46,409 bases of DNA, from contig CANKTH010000031.1 in the NCBI GenBank assembly GCA_947486185.1, positions 1 through 46,409 of the forward strand, written 5' to 3'. This stretch comes from Deltaproteobacteria bacterium (GTDB lineage: Bacteria; Myxococcota_A; UBA796; SXON01). The notes beneath the pieces are model-generated. The model saw only the letters and a program-made list of their open reading frames with translations, was not told where the DNA came from and did not search any database. How positions within the stretch are numbered: position 1 is the first letter of the stretch; each line of letters opens with the position of its first letter. This document shows, one piece after another, positions 8,589 to 18,110 of the stretch. Position numbers and translations under genes: made by a program.

Positions 8589-9443
8589 ATGCCAGAGCTT
8601 CCTGAGGTCGAGTTCTGCGGGCACGCGCTCGAACGGTGGACCAAAGGTCGCCGAGTTGTTGCCTTGACCCTTCATGATCCTCGGAGCGTGCGCGCGAGCA
8701 CCCGCGCCCGGCCCACCGACGGTCTACCCGACGCGGCCGAGCGGCTCGCCGAGGTGATGCTCGAGCGCTCTCCGGAGCCGCCCGAACGCCACGGAAAACG
8801 CCTGCTTTGGCGCTTTGGCCGCAATGCCGTGATCCTCCACCTGGGCATGACGGGCAAGTGGACGCGCCGCGACCACCCGCACAAAAAGCTGAGCTTGACC
8901 CTGTCGGACGGGCAGTCTGTGCACTTCTGCGATCCGCGCCTGCTCGGCGGTCTTGTGCCCTGCCTCGCCGAAGAGGGGCCGAAGCTGCTCGTCGCAGGCC
9001 TGGGCCCCGACGCGTTCCTTGAAGCGCTACCCTCGACCGGTGCGAGCATCCAGGCGATCAAGGTGCGGCTGATGGATCAGGCCTGGCTCGCCGGACTGGG
9101 GAACCTCCACGCCGCGGAGGCGCTGTGGCGGGCCGGCATCCACCCTTCCACCCCCGCCGCGGCGGTGACGGGTAAGCGCCATTCCCGATTGGCACGCGGC
9201 ATCCGGGACCAACTCTTCGGGGCGCTTCAAGCGATGGCCGGGGACGACGAGATCTACTACGTCGAAGATCGAGGCGCACCGAACCCTTTTCCTCTCTATC
9301 AGCGAGCCGGGCAGCCGTGTCCGCGCTGTTCGACGCCGATCGAGCGGATGATCCACGCGGCGCGGAGCACCTGGTGGTGCCCGGCGTGTCAGCAGGATGG
9401 CGCGGACGAGCTGGGCTCCGCTCGCCGTCCCTCGACCGGCTAA
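8589..9443 (+). CDS. mutM: Formamidopyrimidine-DNA glycosylase (Fpg/MutM)
   Basis: Base-excision repair glycosylase/AP lyase that removes 8-oxoguanine and other oxidised purines. The protein has 284 residues, near the family norm. It opens with PELPEV, so after Met removal Pro2 is the Schiff-base nucleophile and Glu3 the proton relay. Lys70 in ERHGKRLLWRF corresponds to the conserved beta-clamp Lys, LHLGMTGKW and the H2TH region (AGLGNLHAAEALWRAGIHP) follow. The zinc finger is intact: Cys244, Cys247, Cys264, Cys267, with ARST (Arg259) in the DNA-contacting loop. It sits between an IF2_N/DUF2325-like gene and a membrane protein whose predicted start overlaps its end. Confidence 0.95.
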   Translation: MPELPEVEFCGHALERWTKGRRVVALTLHDPRSVRASTRARPTDGLPDAAERLAEVMLERSPEPPERHGKRLLWRFGRNAVILHLGMTGKWTRRDHPHKKLSLTLSDGQSVHFCDPRLLGGLVPCLAEEGPKLLVAGLGPDAFLEALPSTGASIQAIKVRLMDQAWLAGLGNLHAAEALWRAGIHPSTPAAAVTGKRHSRLARGIRDQLFGALQAMAGDDEIYYVEDRGAPNPFPLYQRAGQPCPRCSTPIERMIHAARSTWWCPACQQDGADELGSARRPSTG

Positions 9444-10716
9444 GGCTGGGATCGTGCTGCCTTATGGCCCGCCGGCCGACCCACGCGAGGTGCCGATCGC
9501 CGCCGGCTTTGCGGATCTTCCGCTCGCGTACCTTGCCTGTGTCGTCGTCGGCGGACTACTCTTCGGGTATTTTTGGCGTAGAAGTAGGCTCATCGGCGCA
9601 GCCGGCCTTGCGGTGCTGTTGACCGTACCCTTCACCGCCCTGATCCCTTCGGCGGTGTACGGCGCCTTCCCGACGGTTGACAAGTACGGAAGTTTGGCTT
9701 TCTACCTCGATGGAGTCCATTGGCGTCTCTTGGACGTCCACGATCCGGCGCTCCAGCTCATCGGCGTCCACATGGGTCACAACCTCGTCACTGCGCTGCT
9801 CGACCTCGGCGCCGAGGCGTTCGCCGCGGTCAACGCCCACGCGTGGCTCAACCTCGTGCTCAACCTCAGCTGCTCGTTGTTGTTGTTCGAGTCCCTTGGC
9901 GCCCCCCGGTTGGCGGCCTACGCGTGCGCGATAGCCTTCGGTTTCAACCTGCATATTTTTCGTGATCTGAACTGGTACACCATCGAGAAGTCCGGTGTCT
10001 GGTGGTTGCCGCTCTACGCCTGGGCGCTCCTTGGCGCTTCGCGAGGTGAACGCCGGGCAGCGGCGTTGGCGCCGCTGATCTACGTGGGCGCCAGCTTCTA
10101 CAATCTGTATTGGGGCGTCCTCGGCGCGGGCATCGCGGCGATGGCGCTCCTGGGGAGCGCGCGGACTGAGCTACGAGCCGCGGTGGCCGCCTCGGCACTT
10201 GCCGGATCTCCGCTCTTTTTCTGGCAGTGGCGCTTGATGCAGGGCGCCGCAGCGCCGGGAGACCCGGAACGATTTGTGAACGAGCGCGCCGCCCTCGACG
10301 TGGTCAGCCTGTGGCCGCCTCGTTGGAACCGACTGGAGCTCTGGCGGACCCTCGACCCGGTGGTGCTCGGCCTCGGAGTCCGAGGGATGAACCGTTGGAT
10401 CTTCTTGGGGATTCTACCGTTCTTCGTGTTGGCGCTCGGCCCGTCGCAGAACCCGCCCTACCAGGCGCTCCTCGAGCTCGCGCCTGGCTTCTGGCGACTC
10501 GCCAAGCCTGAGTGTCTGTTCGAGGTGGTGTGGCTCGGGCTCACTGCCTCGGCGGCGCGCGAATCGGGTCGCCACGCCGAAAATCACCGTCTTCCCTGGG
10601 TGATGTTCAGCGCGAGCGTTGTGTTCTGGCTGCTGGCGGTGCGGAGCCACCCGGTCTACCCCGCGTTCAGCGCGCCGCTCCCCGTGACCCTGCCCGCGGG
10701 CTGGTCAGCGGGTTGA
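9397..10716 (+). CDS. Polytopic inner-membrane protein, possibly GT-C-like
   Basis: A 439-residue integral membrane protein with about ten hydrophobic segments, the first near residues 44-62 (YLACVVVGGLLFGYFW). Segments alternate with short polar loops, and an acidic/polar loop lies between segments one and three (VDKYGSLAFYLDG). The layout recalls lipid-linked sugar transferases (GT-C) or YfhO-like proteins, but the diagnostic Asp-rich first loop is not clear, so no function is assigned. ATG 9397 overlaps mutM by 47 bp; a GTG at 9454, ten bases after the mutM stop, is an equally good start. Convergent with the acidic ORF. Confidence 0.7.
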   Translation: MARTSWAPLAVPRPAKAGIVLPYGPPADPREVPIAAGFADLPLAYLACVVVGGLLFGYFWRRSRLIGAAGLAVLLTVPFTALIPSAVYGAFPTVDKYGSLAFYLDGVHWRLLDVHDPALQLIGVHMGHNLVTALLDLGAEAFAAVNAHAWLNLVLNLSCSLLLFESLGAPRLAAYACAIAFGFNLHIFRDLNWYTIEKSGVWWLPLYAWALLGASRGERRAAALAPLIYVGASFYNLYWGVLGAGIAAMALLGSARTELRAAVAASALAGSPLFFWQWRLMQGAAAPGDPERFVNERAALDVVSLWPPRWNRLELWRTLDPVVLGLGVRGMNRWIFLGILPFFVLALGPSQNPPYQALLELAPGFWRLAKPECLFEVVWLGLTASAARESGRHAENHRLPWVMFSASVVFWLLAVRSHPVYPAFSAPLPVTLPAGWSAG

Positions 10717-10735
10717 GCCGGCGAGGCGTACTGCG

Positions 10736-11074
10736 CTACTCGTCCTCGTCCCACTCATCGTCTTCTTCGTCGTCGTCGTCTTCGTCGTCGTCGTCGTCTT
10801 CGTCGTCGTCCTCGTCCCACTCGTCTTCGTCTTCGTCGTCTTCGTCCCAGTCCTCAAAATCGTCTTCTTCGTCTTCTTCGTCTTCGTCTTCGTCTTCAAA
10901 CTCTTCGTCTTCGTTGTCGAACTCGTCTTCGTCTTCGAACTCCTCCGGTTCTTCTTCCTCATCGTCCTCCTTCCGCGGAAGGACCTTCCAGGAATCAAGG
11001 GGGAAAGGGGAGAGTGGCGAAACAGGCAGGTGGGATTGGGGTTCCAAGAGCTCTCCGTCAAGTGCCGCGCCCAT
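10736..11074 (-). CDS. Small protein with ~78-residue Asp/Glu-rich tail
   Basis: The minus frame gives ~112 residues from ATG 11074 to TAG at 10736. About 34 ordinary residues (ending LDSWKVLPRK) are followed by a nearly pure Asp/Glu tail broken only by Phe, Trp, Asn and Pro, including DDFEDWDEDD and DEWDEDE. The other frames of the same DNA give polySer and Lys/Thr runs that resemble no protein, and this is the only frame closing cleanly before the convergent membrane gene. No good ribosome binding site precedes ATG 11074, so the start is uncertain. It lies 88 bp from, and divergent to, a Ca2+-type ATPase; the tail could bind Ca2+ with low affinity (inference). Alternatively it is a nucleic-acid mimic or unexpressed microsatellite. 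Confidence 0.5.
   Translation of the reverse strand: MGAALDGELLEPQSHLPVSPLSPFPLDSWKVLPRKEDDEEEEPEEFEDEDEFDNEDEEFEDEDEDEEDEEDDFEDWDEDDEDEDEWDEDDDEDDDDDEDDDDEEDDEWDEDE
10739..10975 (-). repeat. GAC/GAA/GAG triplet-repeat tract
   Basis: About 237 bp read on the minus strand as nearly uninterrupted GAC, GAA, GAG and GAT codons; on the plus strand they appear as TCG/TCC/TTC. GAA is used much more than elsewhere in this GC-rich window. The three-base periodicity makes the tract prone to slippage and assembly error. It encodes the acidic tail of the protein above. Confidence 0.85.
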
Positions 11075-11162
11075 AACGCGAGGAGGTGGGCGCTGGCGAG
11101 GTGTGGCGTATCCGCAAGATCTCACATTCGACGCGTCCCGTCGTCCGAGGCATACTCGACAC

Positions 11163-13565
11163 GTGAGTTCCGAACCGACACCTGATCCTGGGCTCGACCC
11201 GGCAGAAGCGGCCGCGCGCCTCGGCCGCATCGGGCCCAATGAGCTCCAGAAGGAGGAGGGCACTTCCAGAGTACGCTTGCTCCTACGGCAATTTCAGAGT
11301 GTGCTGGTGGCGCTACTCGTAGTGGCCAGCCTCGTGGCGCTCGCGGCAGGTGAGACCATCGACGCCGTGGCGATCCTCACAATCGTTGCGCTCAATGGAT
11401 TGATCGGATTCTACCAGGAGTATCGTGCAGAACGCGCGGTGCTCGCGCTCCGGGCGATGACGGCGCCGCGTGCCCGGGTCCGGCGAGGAGGCCTGGTGAT
11501 TCAAATCCCGGCAGCCGAGGTGGTGCCGGGTGATCTCCTGGTGTTGGAGGCGGGAGATCTGGTCGCGGCGGACGCGCGCCTTCGGATCGCACGGCAGCTC
11601 AGCACCCAGGAGGCGGCGCTGACGGGGGAGAGCCTGCCGGTGGACAAAGACCCGTGTCCGTTGCCGGAGACGACAGCGCTCGCTGAGCGGCGCGATCGGG
11701 TTTGGGCAGGCACCGCGGTAGCGACTGGCACTGGGCTCGCGGAGGTGGTCGCGACCGGCATGGCCACCGAGCTCGGGCGGATCGCTCGGTTGCTCGCGCG
11801 CGTGCAGTCCGAGGATACGCCCTTACAGCTCCGGCTTGCTGAGGTAGGCAACACCCTGCTGAAGCTGAGCGTGGTGGTCGTCGCGCTCGTAGCTGCGCTC
11901 GGGCTGGCGGGGGGAGCTCCCCCGCTTGAGGTCCTGATGAGCGCGGTGTCTCTGGCGGTGGCGGCGGTCCCCGAGGGGCTCCCGGCGGTGGTCACGATCG
12001 CCTTGGCGCTCGGGGTGCAGCGGCTGGCGAAACGGAATGTGCTGATTCGAAAGCTGCCTTCGGTGGAGACCCTGGGCTCGGCGACGGTGATCTGTACCGA
12101 CAAAACTGGCACGCTCACGACCGGCGTCATGACCGTTCGAGAGCTCTGGGGCCCCGATACGCGCCGGATGTTGTACGCCGCGACGGCCTGCTGCGATGCA
12201 GAGCTCGCGACCCGCACCGGGGACCCGACGGAGCTCGCGATCCTTGAGGCCGCCGCCAGCGAGGGATTGGATCGTGTCGCCTTGGAGCGTAACAATCCCC
12301 GCATGACGGAGCGGCCCTTCGACGCAGTGCGTAAGCGGATGTCCGTCGGCCGCGCGGATGGGGTCTTGTACGTCAAGGGCGCGCTTGACCTGCTTCTACC
12401 TCTCTGCTCCTCGATCCCGGACGGCGTCGAGCTCGCGATGGCGGCGATGGCGGCGAGGGGTCAGCGTGTCCTCGGTGTGGCGGTGGGAGACGCGGCGGGC
12501 GATGAGGAGAATCTCGCGCTCCTCGGCGTGATCGGGATGGCTGACCCGCCTAGGCCCGAGGCGGTCGCTGCCGTTGCGCAGGCCCGGCGCGCGGGCATCA
12601 CCACCGTGATGATCACCGGCGATCATCCTGTGACAGCGGCGGCGATTGCCCGCGAGCTGGGCATCGTGCTCGAAGGCGAGGACGTCGCTGAGCGGGTGAT
12701 CGCGCGGGCGACGCCGGAACAGAAGGTGCAGGTGGTGTTGTCCTGGAAGAACCGGGGCGCGATCGTGGCGATGACCGGGGACGGCGTCAACGACGCGCCG
12801 GCGCTCCGGGAGGCCCACATTGGTGTCGCGATGGGACGCGGGGGTACGGAGGTCACCCGCGAGGCCGCCGACATGGTGCTGACGGACGATAACTTTGCCA
12901 CGATCGTCCAAGGCGTCGGCGAGGGGCGCGGGATCTTCGATAATATCCGGAAGACCCTGGTGTATCTCCTCGTGGGCAACACCGCCGAGCTCCTCATCAT
13001 GCTCGGGGCTGCGTTGTTGCTGCTGCCGGTGCCGTTGGTTCCCGTACAACTTTTGTGGATCAACCTGATCACTGACGGGCTCCCGGCTCTCGCGCTGGTG
13101 GTGGACCCGCCCGATCCCCGGGTGTTGGAGCGCGCGCCGCGGCGGCCCGACGAGCCTATGCTCGGCAGGCCCGAGTGGGGCTTCATCCTGTACTCCGGGT
13201 TGATTGAGGCGGCGGTGGTGCTGGGGATGTACGCGTGGACCCACGCGGAGCTGGGCGTAGAGCGCGCGAGGAGCCTCACCTTCTTCACCTTGGTGGGATC
13301 CGAGCTGTTTCGCGCCTTTGCGGCCCGGAGTCGTGACCAGGTGCTCTGGCAGGTGGGGGCCTTCTCCAACCTCCGGCTCCTCGTGGTCGTGGCGTTCTCG
13401 CTCGTCATCCAGGTCGTGATTCACGAGTGGGCGTGGACCCAGCCCCTCTTCCGTGTGGAGTCCCTCAGCGGCTGGTGGCCCTTCGCCCTCGGCGCCGCGC
13501 TGGTGCCGGTGACGGTCGTGGAGTGTACGAAGCTCGCCAGAGCGCTCCTTCGTCGTAGGAGGTGA
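11163..13565 (+). CDS. P-type (P2A, SERCA/PMR1-like) Ca2+-transporting ATPase
   Basis: Membrane pump of ~800 residues exporting a cation, probably Ca2+, at the cost of ATP. In order: N-terminal cation-ATPase helices ([19 protein letters not shown]), actuator motif LTGES, M4 PEGLPA, phosphorylation motif DKTGTLT, nucleotide-domain KGA, hinge [11 protein letters not shown], and six C-terminal helices. Ca2+-site residues of the type IIA pumps are kept: Glu in PEGLP, Asn and Glu in VGNTAELL (M5), and Asn, Thr and Asp in [13 protein letters not shown] (M6). A Na/K- or H-pump is therefore less likely. The GTG at 11163 puts the first conserved helix at the expected place; GTG 11103 is an alternative. 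The frame stays open far upstream through polySer-encoding repeats, which are not part of the gene. Confidence 0.92.
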   Translation: MSSEPTPDPGLDPAEAAARLGRIGPNELQKEEGTSRVRLLLRQFQSVLVALLVVASLVALAAGETIDAVAILTIVALNGLIGFYQEYRAERAVLALRAMTAPRARVRRGGLVIQIPAAEVVPGDLLVLEAGDLVAADARLRIARQLSTQEAALTGESLPVDKDPCPLPETTALAERRDRVWAGTAVATGTGLAEVVATGMATELGRIARLLARVQSEDTPLQLRLAEVGNTLLKLSVVVVALVAALGLAGGAPPLEVLMSAVSLAVAAVPEGLPAVVTIALALGVQRLAKRNVLIRKLPSVETLGSATVICTDKTGTLTTGVMTVRELWGPDTRRMLYAATACCDAELATRTGDPTELAILEAAASEGLDRVALERNNPRMTERPFDAVRKRMSVGRADGVLYVKGALDLLLPLCSSIPDGVELAMAAMAARGQRVLGVAVGDAAGDEENLALLGVIGMADPPRPEAVAAVAQARRAGITTVMITGDHPVTAAAIARELGIVLEGEDVAERVIARATPEQKVQVVLSWKNRGAIVAMTGDGVNDAPALREAHIGVAMGRGGTEVTREAADMVLTDDNFATIVQGVGEGRGIFDNIRKTLVYLLVGNTAELLIMLGAALLLLPVPLVPVQLLWINLITDGLPALALVVDPPDPRVLERAPRRPDEPMLGRPEWGFILYSGLIEAAVVLGMYAWTHAELGVERARSLTFFTLVGSELFRAFAARSRDQVLWQVGAFSNLRLLVVVAFSLVIQVVIHEWAWTQPLFRVESLSGWWPFALGAALVPVTVVECTKLARALLRRRR

Positions 13566-13590
13566 GCGAATCCGGTGGCCCTGGGTTCGC
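13566..13590. terminator. Possible factor-independent terminator between convergent genes
   Basis: Directly after the ATPase stop, GCGAATCC (13566-13573) pairs with GGGTTCGC (13583-13590). The stem is 8 bp with one G-T pair and a nine-base loop. No T-run follows on either strand. Its position in the 43-bp gap between convergent genes supports a terminator role. Confidence 0.4.
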
Positions 13591-13608
13591 GGGCAGCGTC
13601 GGGGCGAC

Positions 13609-16600
13609 TCAGCTTCCGAGCGGGCGCCCCTTGAGCCCCGCCTCGCGGTCCAGCGCGCGTACCTCGGCCACCAAGCCAAGCTCTTCAAAGACCCGCCTCG
13701 CGTCGGCGCGCAAGGCGCCCGAACGACCGGGCAGTACCCGCGCCGCCTGCACCAGGGTCACGGCGTACTCCCAACGTGCGGGCCTGGCCGCCATCTGGGT
13801 CATCAGGTCGGCCAGCAGGGGCGCCGCCGCACCTGGCCCACGATTCCACGCGACTATCCTCGCAGAAAGACGTCGTGCCTGGTGATCGAGCCACGGTGTG
13901 GGCGGCGTGATGTGCGCGGAAGCTTCGGCTTGTTGGCCGAGCCGTGACAGCCGCGGGTGTTCGCTCGGCGCGAAGTCGGACTCCAGCGCGTAGATCGCGG
14001 CGTCGCCGACATGGACCCACGCGGCTTGGAAGTACGGGATCTCCGAGGTCACGCCGGGAAGGGCGGCCGCGACCTCCTGCGCCGAACGGAGCGCGCGCTC
14101 CGGCTCGCCCTCCAACATCGCGATCCGGGTCAGCGCCGCGAGGGCGCGGCTGGTCGCCGCGACGTCGCCGTTGGCACGAAGGAGCTCGATCGCGGCCGCA
14201 ATTTCTGCGCGCGCCGTCTCCGCGTCGATCTCTCCGAGCACGTAGCGGCACCAGGGTCGCTGACCGCGGGCCCAACCGACGAGCAGCTGCGCACCGCGCC
14301 ACGAAGCGCGGGCTTCAAGCTCGGCGTACAGCTCGCTCGCGCGCCGCACCATCGAGGCGGCGAGCGCATGATTGGCGGCGATCGCCAGGCAGCGCATCGC
14401 CTCCCAACCTTCGCCGTGCGCCTCAAGCCCGGCGGCGCCCTCGACCGCGAGATCCAGGCCCTGGACCGGCTCGTCTGTATAGAGGTGCAGGATACTGCGA
14501 CGTTGGAGCGCAAGGGCACGAAGCACCGGCTGACCGGCGGTTTCGGCGAGGGTCTGCGCGTCATCGACGAAGCTGCGGGCCTCCTGCACGCGACCGCGGC
14601 CGAGGAGCTGCGGCACCCAGTCCAGGTAGGCACCCGCACGATCCACCGCCCGCGCGGTGACCAACGAGCTCAGGAGATTCGCCGTGGAGGCCCAGAATGT
14701 GCGGGGCACCCCGGCCGTCTCGTAAGCCCGCAGAAGGGCGCGCAGCGCGGCCGACTCCCACGGATGGCCGCCGGAGTCCGACCTGGCGGGCCCCGCGGGA
14801 TTCGGGGGATACAAGCGGCGTTGAATACGGTAGCGGGCGAGACTGGCCCAGGCGAGAACTTGCGCCGTGAGCCAACGCCGGGGTACCCACCTCCCCGCGG
14901 AACGTAACGCCCCTTCAAGCATCGTAATCGCCTGATGCGTCTGACCGGTCGCCAGTCTGGCTGTCCCGACCCGGGCCAGCAGCTCGCCGAGGGGCGGCCG
15001 CCGCGGCGCCGCGCCGGGGACCGGTGCGGGCAGTGTGCCTTGGATGATCAAGTCCCAGGCGTGGAAGGCTTCGGCGCTCCGGCCCGCGTCCAACAGCGCT
15101 TGCGCTTCGGCGTGTCGGAGTGCGATCGGGTCGACCCTGTCCTGGCCCAGATCCGCGCTGAGCTGGGCGAGCAACCGAAGGTGGACCAGCGCCACGTCGC
15201 CGCAAGCCCAATCAGCCGCTGCCGCCGCGGCGAGGAGCGCACGTTGTGCCGCCTCTTCGAGCCGACCCGCGCCGACGAGATGGCGCACCTGCCTCGCCGG
15301 CGGCGCCTCCGCCGCTGCGAGGTAGTCTGCGAACCGCCCGTGCAGCGTCGCGAGCGTCGCAGGCGGGATGAACATCAGGATGCGGCTGCTGAGCTCACGG
15401 TGGCTCACTCGCCACCCGTCCTGGGCGTCCGGACGGAGCAGATCCCGTTGTTGAAGGACCCCAATCGCCTCTACCAGCTCGCCGGGATCGGCGTCCGGCA
15501 GCGCGGCCTCGAGCGTGCGTGTGCTCACCGCAGCGCCTCGCACGGAGGCGGCCTCGATCACGCGCCGGGGAAGCTCGGCCAGGTGGCGCAAGCGCCCGCT
15601 CATGAGCAGGCCGAGGTTGTCGCCGCCCGCCACCGAGCCCGCGTCTGCCGAGGCCAACGAGGAGGACGGCGGCGCGCTGGCCTCGGGCTCGACCTCAGCG
15701 TCGTGTAATGCCCGGATCATCTGGATGAGTCGGAGTGCGTTCCCTTCAGCGCCGTGGACCGCGCGCGTGATTCGGGCGGGCTGTTCGGGGCGCCCGGGTT
15801 CGGGACGTAGACGGGCGGCGGCGAGGCGAATCGCCGTCTCCCTCGGCAGAGGGCCTACGACGATGCGCTGGACGCTTGACGGCCCAAGCTCGCTCGGGGG
15901 CAGGGAGAAGGAGGCGCTTTGTACGGTGGCGAGGATCAGCAGCGGAGCTGACCCTGCTCGCGCGGCGAGCTCGCCGACGAGTCGTTGACTCCAGAGATCG
16001 GCTTGATCGAGCTGTTCCAGCACGATCACCAGGGGTCGCTCCCGGGCGGCCGTGAGGATCAAACGGACCAACAGTCCGGTGGCCCGGCGGGCACGCTGCG
16101 CCGGCGTCAGCAGGTCGCCGCGGCTCTCCAACGAGCCGAACCCGAGCAGGCCGGCGAAGGCGAGCTCCCACGCCGCACCCGGCGCGTCGAGGGACTGCAG
16201 CGTAGGTCGTAGGACCGCCCGGATCAGCTCGCCGCTCAGCTCGGCGGGTAGCGCGAGCAGCGCGCGCAGGGGCTCACGCCAGAGCTGGAGAGGCTCGGCC
16301 TGTGAGTCGGCGTCGGCCACCCCGAGGACCAGCCGATGGGGGCCCTCCTCGTAGGCGGCGAGCCCTGCCTGTACGAAGTGTGCACGACCGGAGCCGGGTT
16401 CGCCGCATACGAGTACCACTCGGCCCGCGCCGCCGAGCGCGGCTTCGATAGGTTGGCGCAGCTCGGCCAGCAGGCGTACCCGACCGACGATCGGGCCGCG
16501 TGCGCCGAGGCCGTCGTTCCGGTGGGCGGCGACGAGCTCGTAGACGCCTGCGTGCCCACGCTCCTCCTCCCTCCCGGTGAGACGGAGGCGAAAGCCACTT

Positions 16601-17721
16601 CTCAGGCTCTCTTCGACGCCGCGCTCCACGAGGATCTGGTCCGGCCGTGCGTCGCGGAGCAATCCCGCCGCGCGCGACAGCGGCCCGCCCACCACCGCGT
16701 AGTCGTAACGCTCGGCGGAGCCCATCCACCCGCACCATGCGGCGCCCGCTACGATCGCGAGCCGGGCGGACTCCCCGAGGCGGTCGCGCACCCGGAGCGC
16801 GAGCTCGGCGGCGTGGCTCGGATGAGACTGGCCTTCGGGTGCCCCAAAAACGACTGCGAAGGACAAAAATCCAGCGTAGAGCTCAGGTACTTCGACGAGC
16901 CCGCCCAACCTCGCGGCCTCCCGCTGGAGGCCCCGCAGAAAGGTATCCGCGAAAGAAAGGTCAGGGTCTTCGGTTGCGATCGCCGGGAATGCCGCCACGA
17001 CCACGACAACGCTCCGCAGGCACGGTGGCCCAGCCCCCCGATCGACGAACTGCCGAACCGGCGGGGGCACGAACAAGGTGTGCTGGCCCTCGGCGGGGCC
17101 TGCCGTCCACACCTGTACAGGGGCCGCGCCTACTGACTCAATCAGGAGCACCTGGTCCTCGACCGAGCAGTCCGCAAAACCTGCGAGGGCCGCAGCCATC
17201 TCTCGTGGCGCAACAACCTGGCCGGCTTCGGCGTATCGGATGGCGTGCTCAAGCGCAGCGACGGGCGCGCCGACGACACAATGTACGAGGTGAAAGGAAG
17301 AGTCTCCCATGGCAACTACGTGAAGGATGCCGCCCGCCACCGCCACCCGGGTGGGGATGGCGGAGCGCAGGCTCGCCTCGGCGATCGCCATCCCCGCCGC
17401 GACAGCACGCTGCAGGGGCGCCGTCGGGGCCTCCGCGGCGCGTCGGGGGAACACCACCTGGGTGGAAGCGCCGTAACGATGGGCCGTCCCGCCGAGCGGG
17501 CCTACGTTGTCGGCGATCACCGCCATCGTGCGACGGATCGCGTCGTGAAGCGCCTGCGGATCCTCCTGGCTCGCTCGGTGCACCCGCGAGTTGAGCCCGC
17601 TCAGGTCGATTCGTAATACGGCGCCTTCGAGGATGACACGGCGCGTGGTGTCGTCCGCACGGCCGAGCGCGGTGAGCACGGGGCCGGGCACCAGGGAGCG
17701 GTAGGGGGGAACCAGAGCCAT
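13609..17721 (-). CDS. Soluble-adenylyl-cyclase-like protein: two degenerate cyclase domains, STAND ATPase, TPR-like repeats
   Basis: A 1370-residue cytoplasmic protein with the layout of mammalian soluble adenylyl cyclase. Domain 1 (~31-210) begins LRIDLSGL with Asp39 at the first metal position; the usual Asn/Arg motif near its end is absent. Domain 2 (~233-400) begins LRSVVVVVAAFP and contains YDYAVVGGPLSRAAGLL, where Asn of the classic VNLAARL is replaced, so it looks inactive. The ATPase starts at PIVGR (~410). Its P-loop is GEPGSGRAH (440-448), with Arg446 replacing the essential Lys and Ala the Thr/Ser; the Walker B-like strand is PLVIVLEQLDQAD. Residues ~620-1370 are Ala/Leu-rich helices resembling TPRs. 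A regulatory scaffold seems more likely than a cyclase. Lacks membrane spans. Confidence 0.8.
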   Translation of the reverse strand: MALVPPYRSLVPGPVLTALGRADDTTRRVILEGAVLRIDLSGLNSRVHRASQEDPQALHDAIRRTMAVIADNVGPLGGTAHRYGASTQVVFPRRAAEAPTAPLQRAVAAGMAIAEASLRSAIPTRVAVAGGILHVVAMGDSSFHLVHCVVGAPVAALEHAIRYAEAGQVVAPREMAAALAGFADCSVEDQVLLIESVGAAPVQVWTAGPAEGQHTLFVPPPVRQFVDRGAGPPCLRSVVVVVAAFPAIATEDPDLSFADTFLRGLQREAARLGGLVEVPELYAGFLSFAVVFGAPEGQSHPSHAAELALRVRDRLGESARLAIVAGAAWCGWMGSAERYDYAVVGGPLSRAAGLLRDARPDQILVERGVEESLRSGFRLRLTGREEERGHAGVYELVAAHRNDGLGARGPIVGRVRLLAELRQPIEAALGGAGRVVLVCGEPGSGRAHFVQAGLAAYEEGPHRLVLGVADADSQAEPLQLWREPLRALLALPAELSGELIRAVLRPTLQSLDAPGAAWELAFAGLLGFGSLESRGDLLTPAQRARRATGLLVRLILTAARERPLVIVLEQLDQADLWSQRLVGELAARAGSAPLLILATVQSASFSLPPSELGPSSVQRIVVGPLPRETAIRLAAARLRPEPGRPEQPARITRAVHGAEGNALRLIQMIRALHDAEVEPEASAPPSSSLASADAGSVAGGDNLGLLMSGRLRHLAELPRRVIEAASVRGAAVSTRTLEAALPDADPGELVEAIGVLQQRDLLRPDAQDGWRVSHRELSSRILMFIPPATLATLHGRFADYLAAAEAPPARQVRHLVGAGRLEEAAQRALLAAAAAADWACGDVALVHLRLLAQLSADLGQDRVDPIALRHAEAQALLDAGRSAEAFHAWDLIIQGTLPAPVPGAAPRRPPLGELLARVGTARLATGQTHQAITMLEGALRSAGRWVPRRWLTAQVLAWASLARYRIQRRLYPPNPAGPARSDSGGHPWESAALRALLRAYETAGVPRTFWASTANLLSSLVTARAVDRAGAYLDWVPQLLGRGRVQEARSFVDDAQTLAETAGQPVLRALALQRRSILHLYTDEPVQGLDLAVEGAAGLEAHGEGWEAMRCLAIAANHALAASMVRRASELYAELEARASWRGAQLLVGWARGQRPWCRYVLGEIDAETARAEIAAAIELLRANGDVAATSRALAALTRIAMLEGEPERALRSAQEVAAALPGVTSEIPYFQAAWVHVGDAAIYALESDFAPSEHPRLSRLGQQAEASAHITPPTPWLDHQARRLSARIVAWNRGPGAAAPLLADLMTQMAARPARWEYAVTLVQAARVLPGRSGALRADARRVFEELGLVAEVRALDREAGLKGRPLGS

Positions 17722-17876
17722 CCGCCGCAGAGGCTATCATGCTCGTCAGGTCGCGCGCCCTGGCGGAGTGCGCGGCGGGCTTTCGGCAGTGGTTTTGGGG
17801 TGCGGAGCCTTCCGCGCAGGCGGCAGCCGAGGGCGGAGCGCAGCGAGGTCGGGCCCAGTACCGGTCCGGGGTAGGC

Positions 17877-17905
17877 TTGACACCCGGCCCCGATGCGGCT
17901 AACCG
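17877..17905 (+). promoter_or_regulatory. Sigma-70-type promoter ahead of the cobalamin riboswitch
   Basis: A perfect -35 hexamer TTGACA (17877-17882) is followed by a 17-base spacer and TAACCG (17900-17905), a poor but positioned -10 box. Transcription would begin near 17912, shortly before the riboswitch P1 stem at 17929. The fit between promoter and aptamer start makes this one of the best promoter candidates in the window. Confidence 0.55.
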
Positions 17906-17928
17906 TAGTGCGCTCTTTGTTCCATTTG

Positions 17929-18098
17929 CTGCTGGGTGCTTCCCTCACGGGAAGAAACGGGAAGCCGGACCGGCACTTCGGTGCCGTAGCCGGCGCGGCC
18001 CCCGCCACTGTGACTGGGGACGTCGCTGCGAGAACCACTGGGAAACCGGGAAGGCGCAGCTGACGGTCGATCCAGCAGCCAGGAGACCGGCCGAGCAG
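17929..18098 (+). promoter_or_regulatory. Cobalamin (vitamin B12) riboswitch
   Basis: The leader carries the conserved blocks of a cobalamin aptamer in order: GGTGCTTCCC...GGGAAGAAACGGGAAGCCGG (17935-17968), GCCCCCGCCACTGTGAC (17998-18014), CCACTGGGAAACCGGGAAGGCG (18035-18056) and the B12 box AGCCAGGAGACC (18077-18088). CTGCT (17929-17933) pairs exactly with AGCAG (18094-18098), closing P1. GCACTTCGGTGC forms a stable UUCG-capped arm inside. The expected effect is that cobalamin binding lowers expression of the gene at 18176. The region 17722-17928 upstream has the promoter and nothing else I can identify. Confidence 0.92.
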
Positions 18099-18110
18099 TA
18101 TTCTCGTCAA

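Noticed and set aside
10705..11061. Minus-strand Lys/Thr-rich frame across the same tract
   Set aside because: Another frame of the triplet repeat; composition is an artefact of GAC/GAA repeats.
10512..11162. Open frame joined to the front of the P-type ATPase, encoding long polySer runs
   Set aside because: It is the reverse reading of the acidic triplet-repeat tract, overlaps the end of the membrane gene, and the ATPase family start fits at 11163.
12396..13688. 430-codon frame antisense to the ATPase C-terminal half
   Set aside because: Low-complexity Arg/His-rich shadow of a well-conserved membrane protein.
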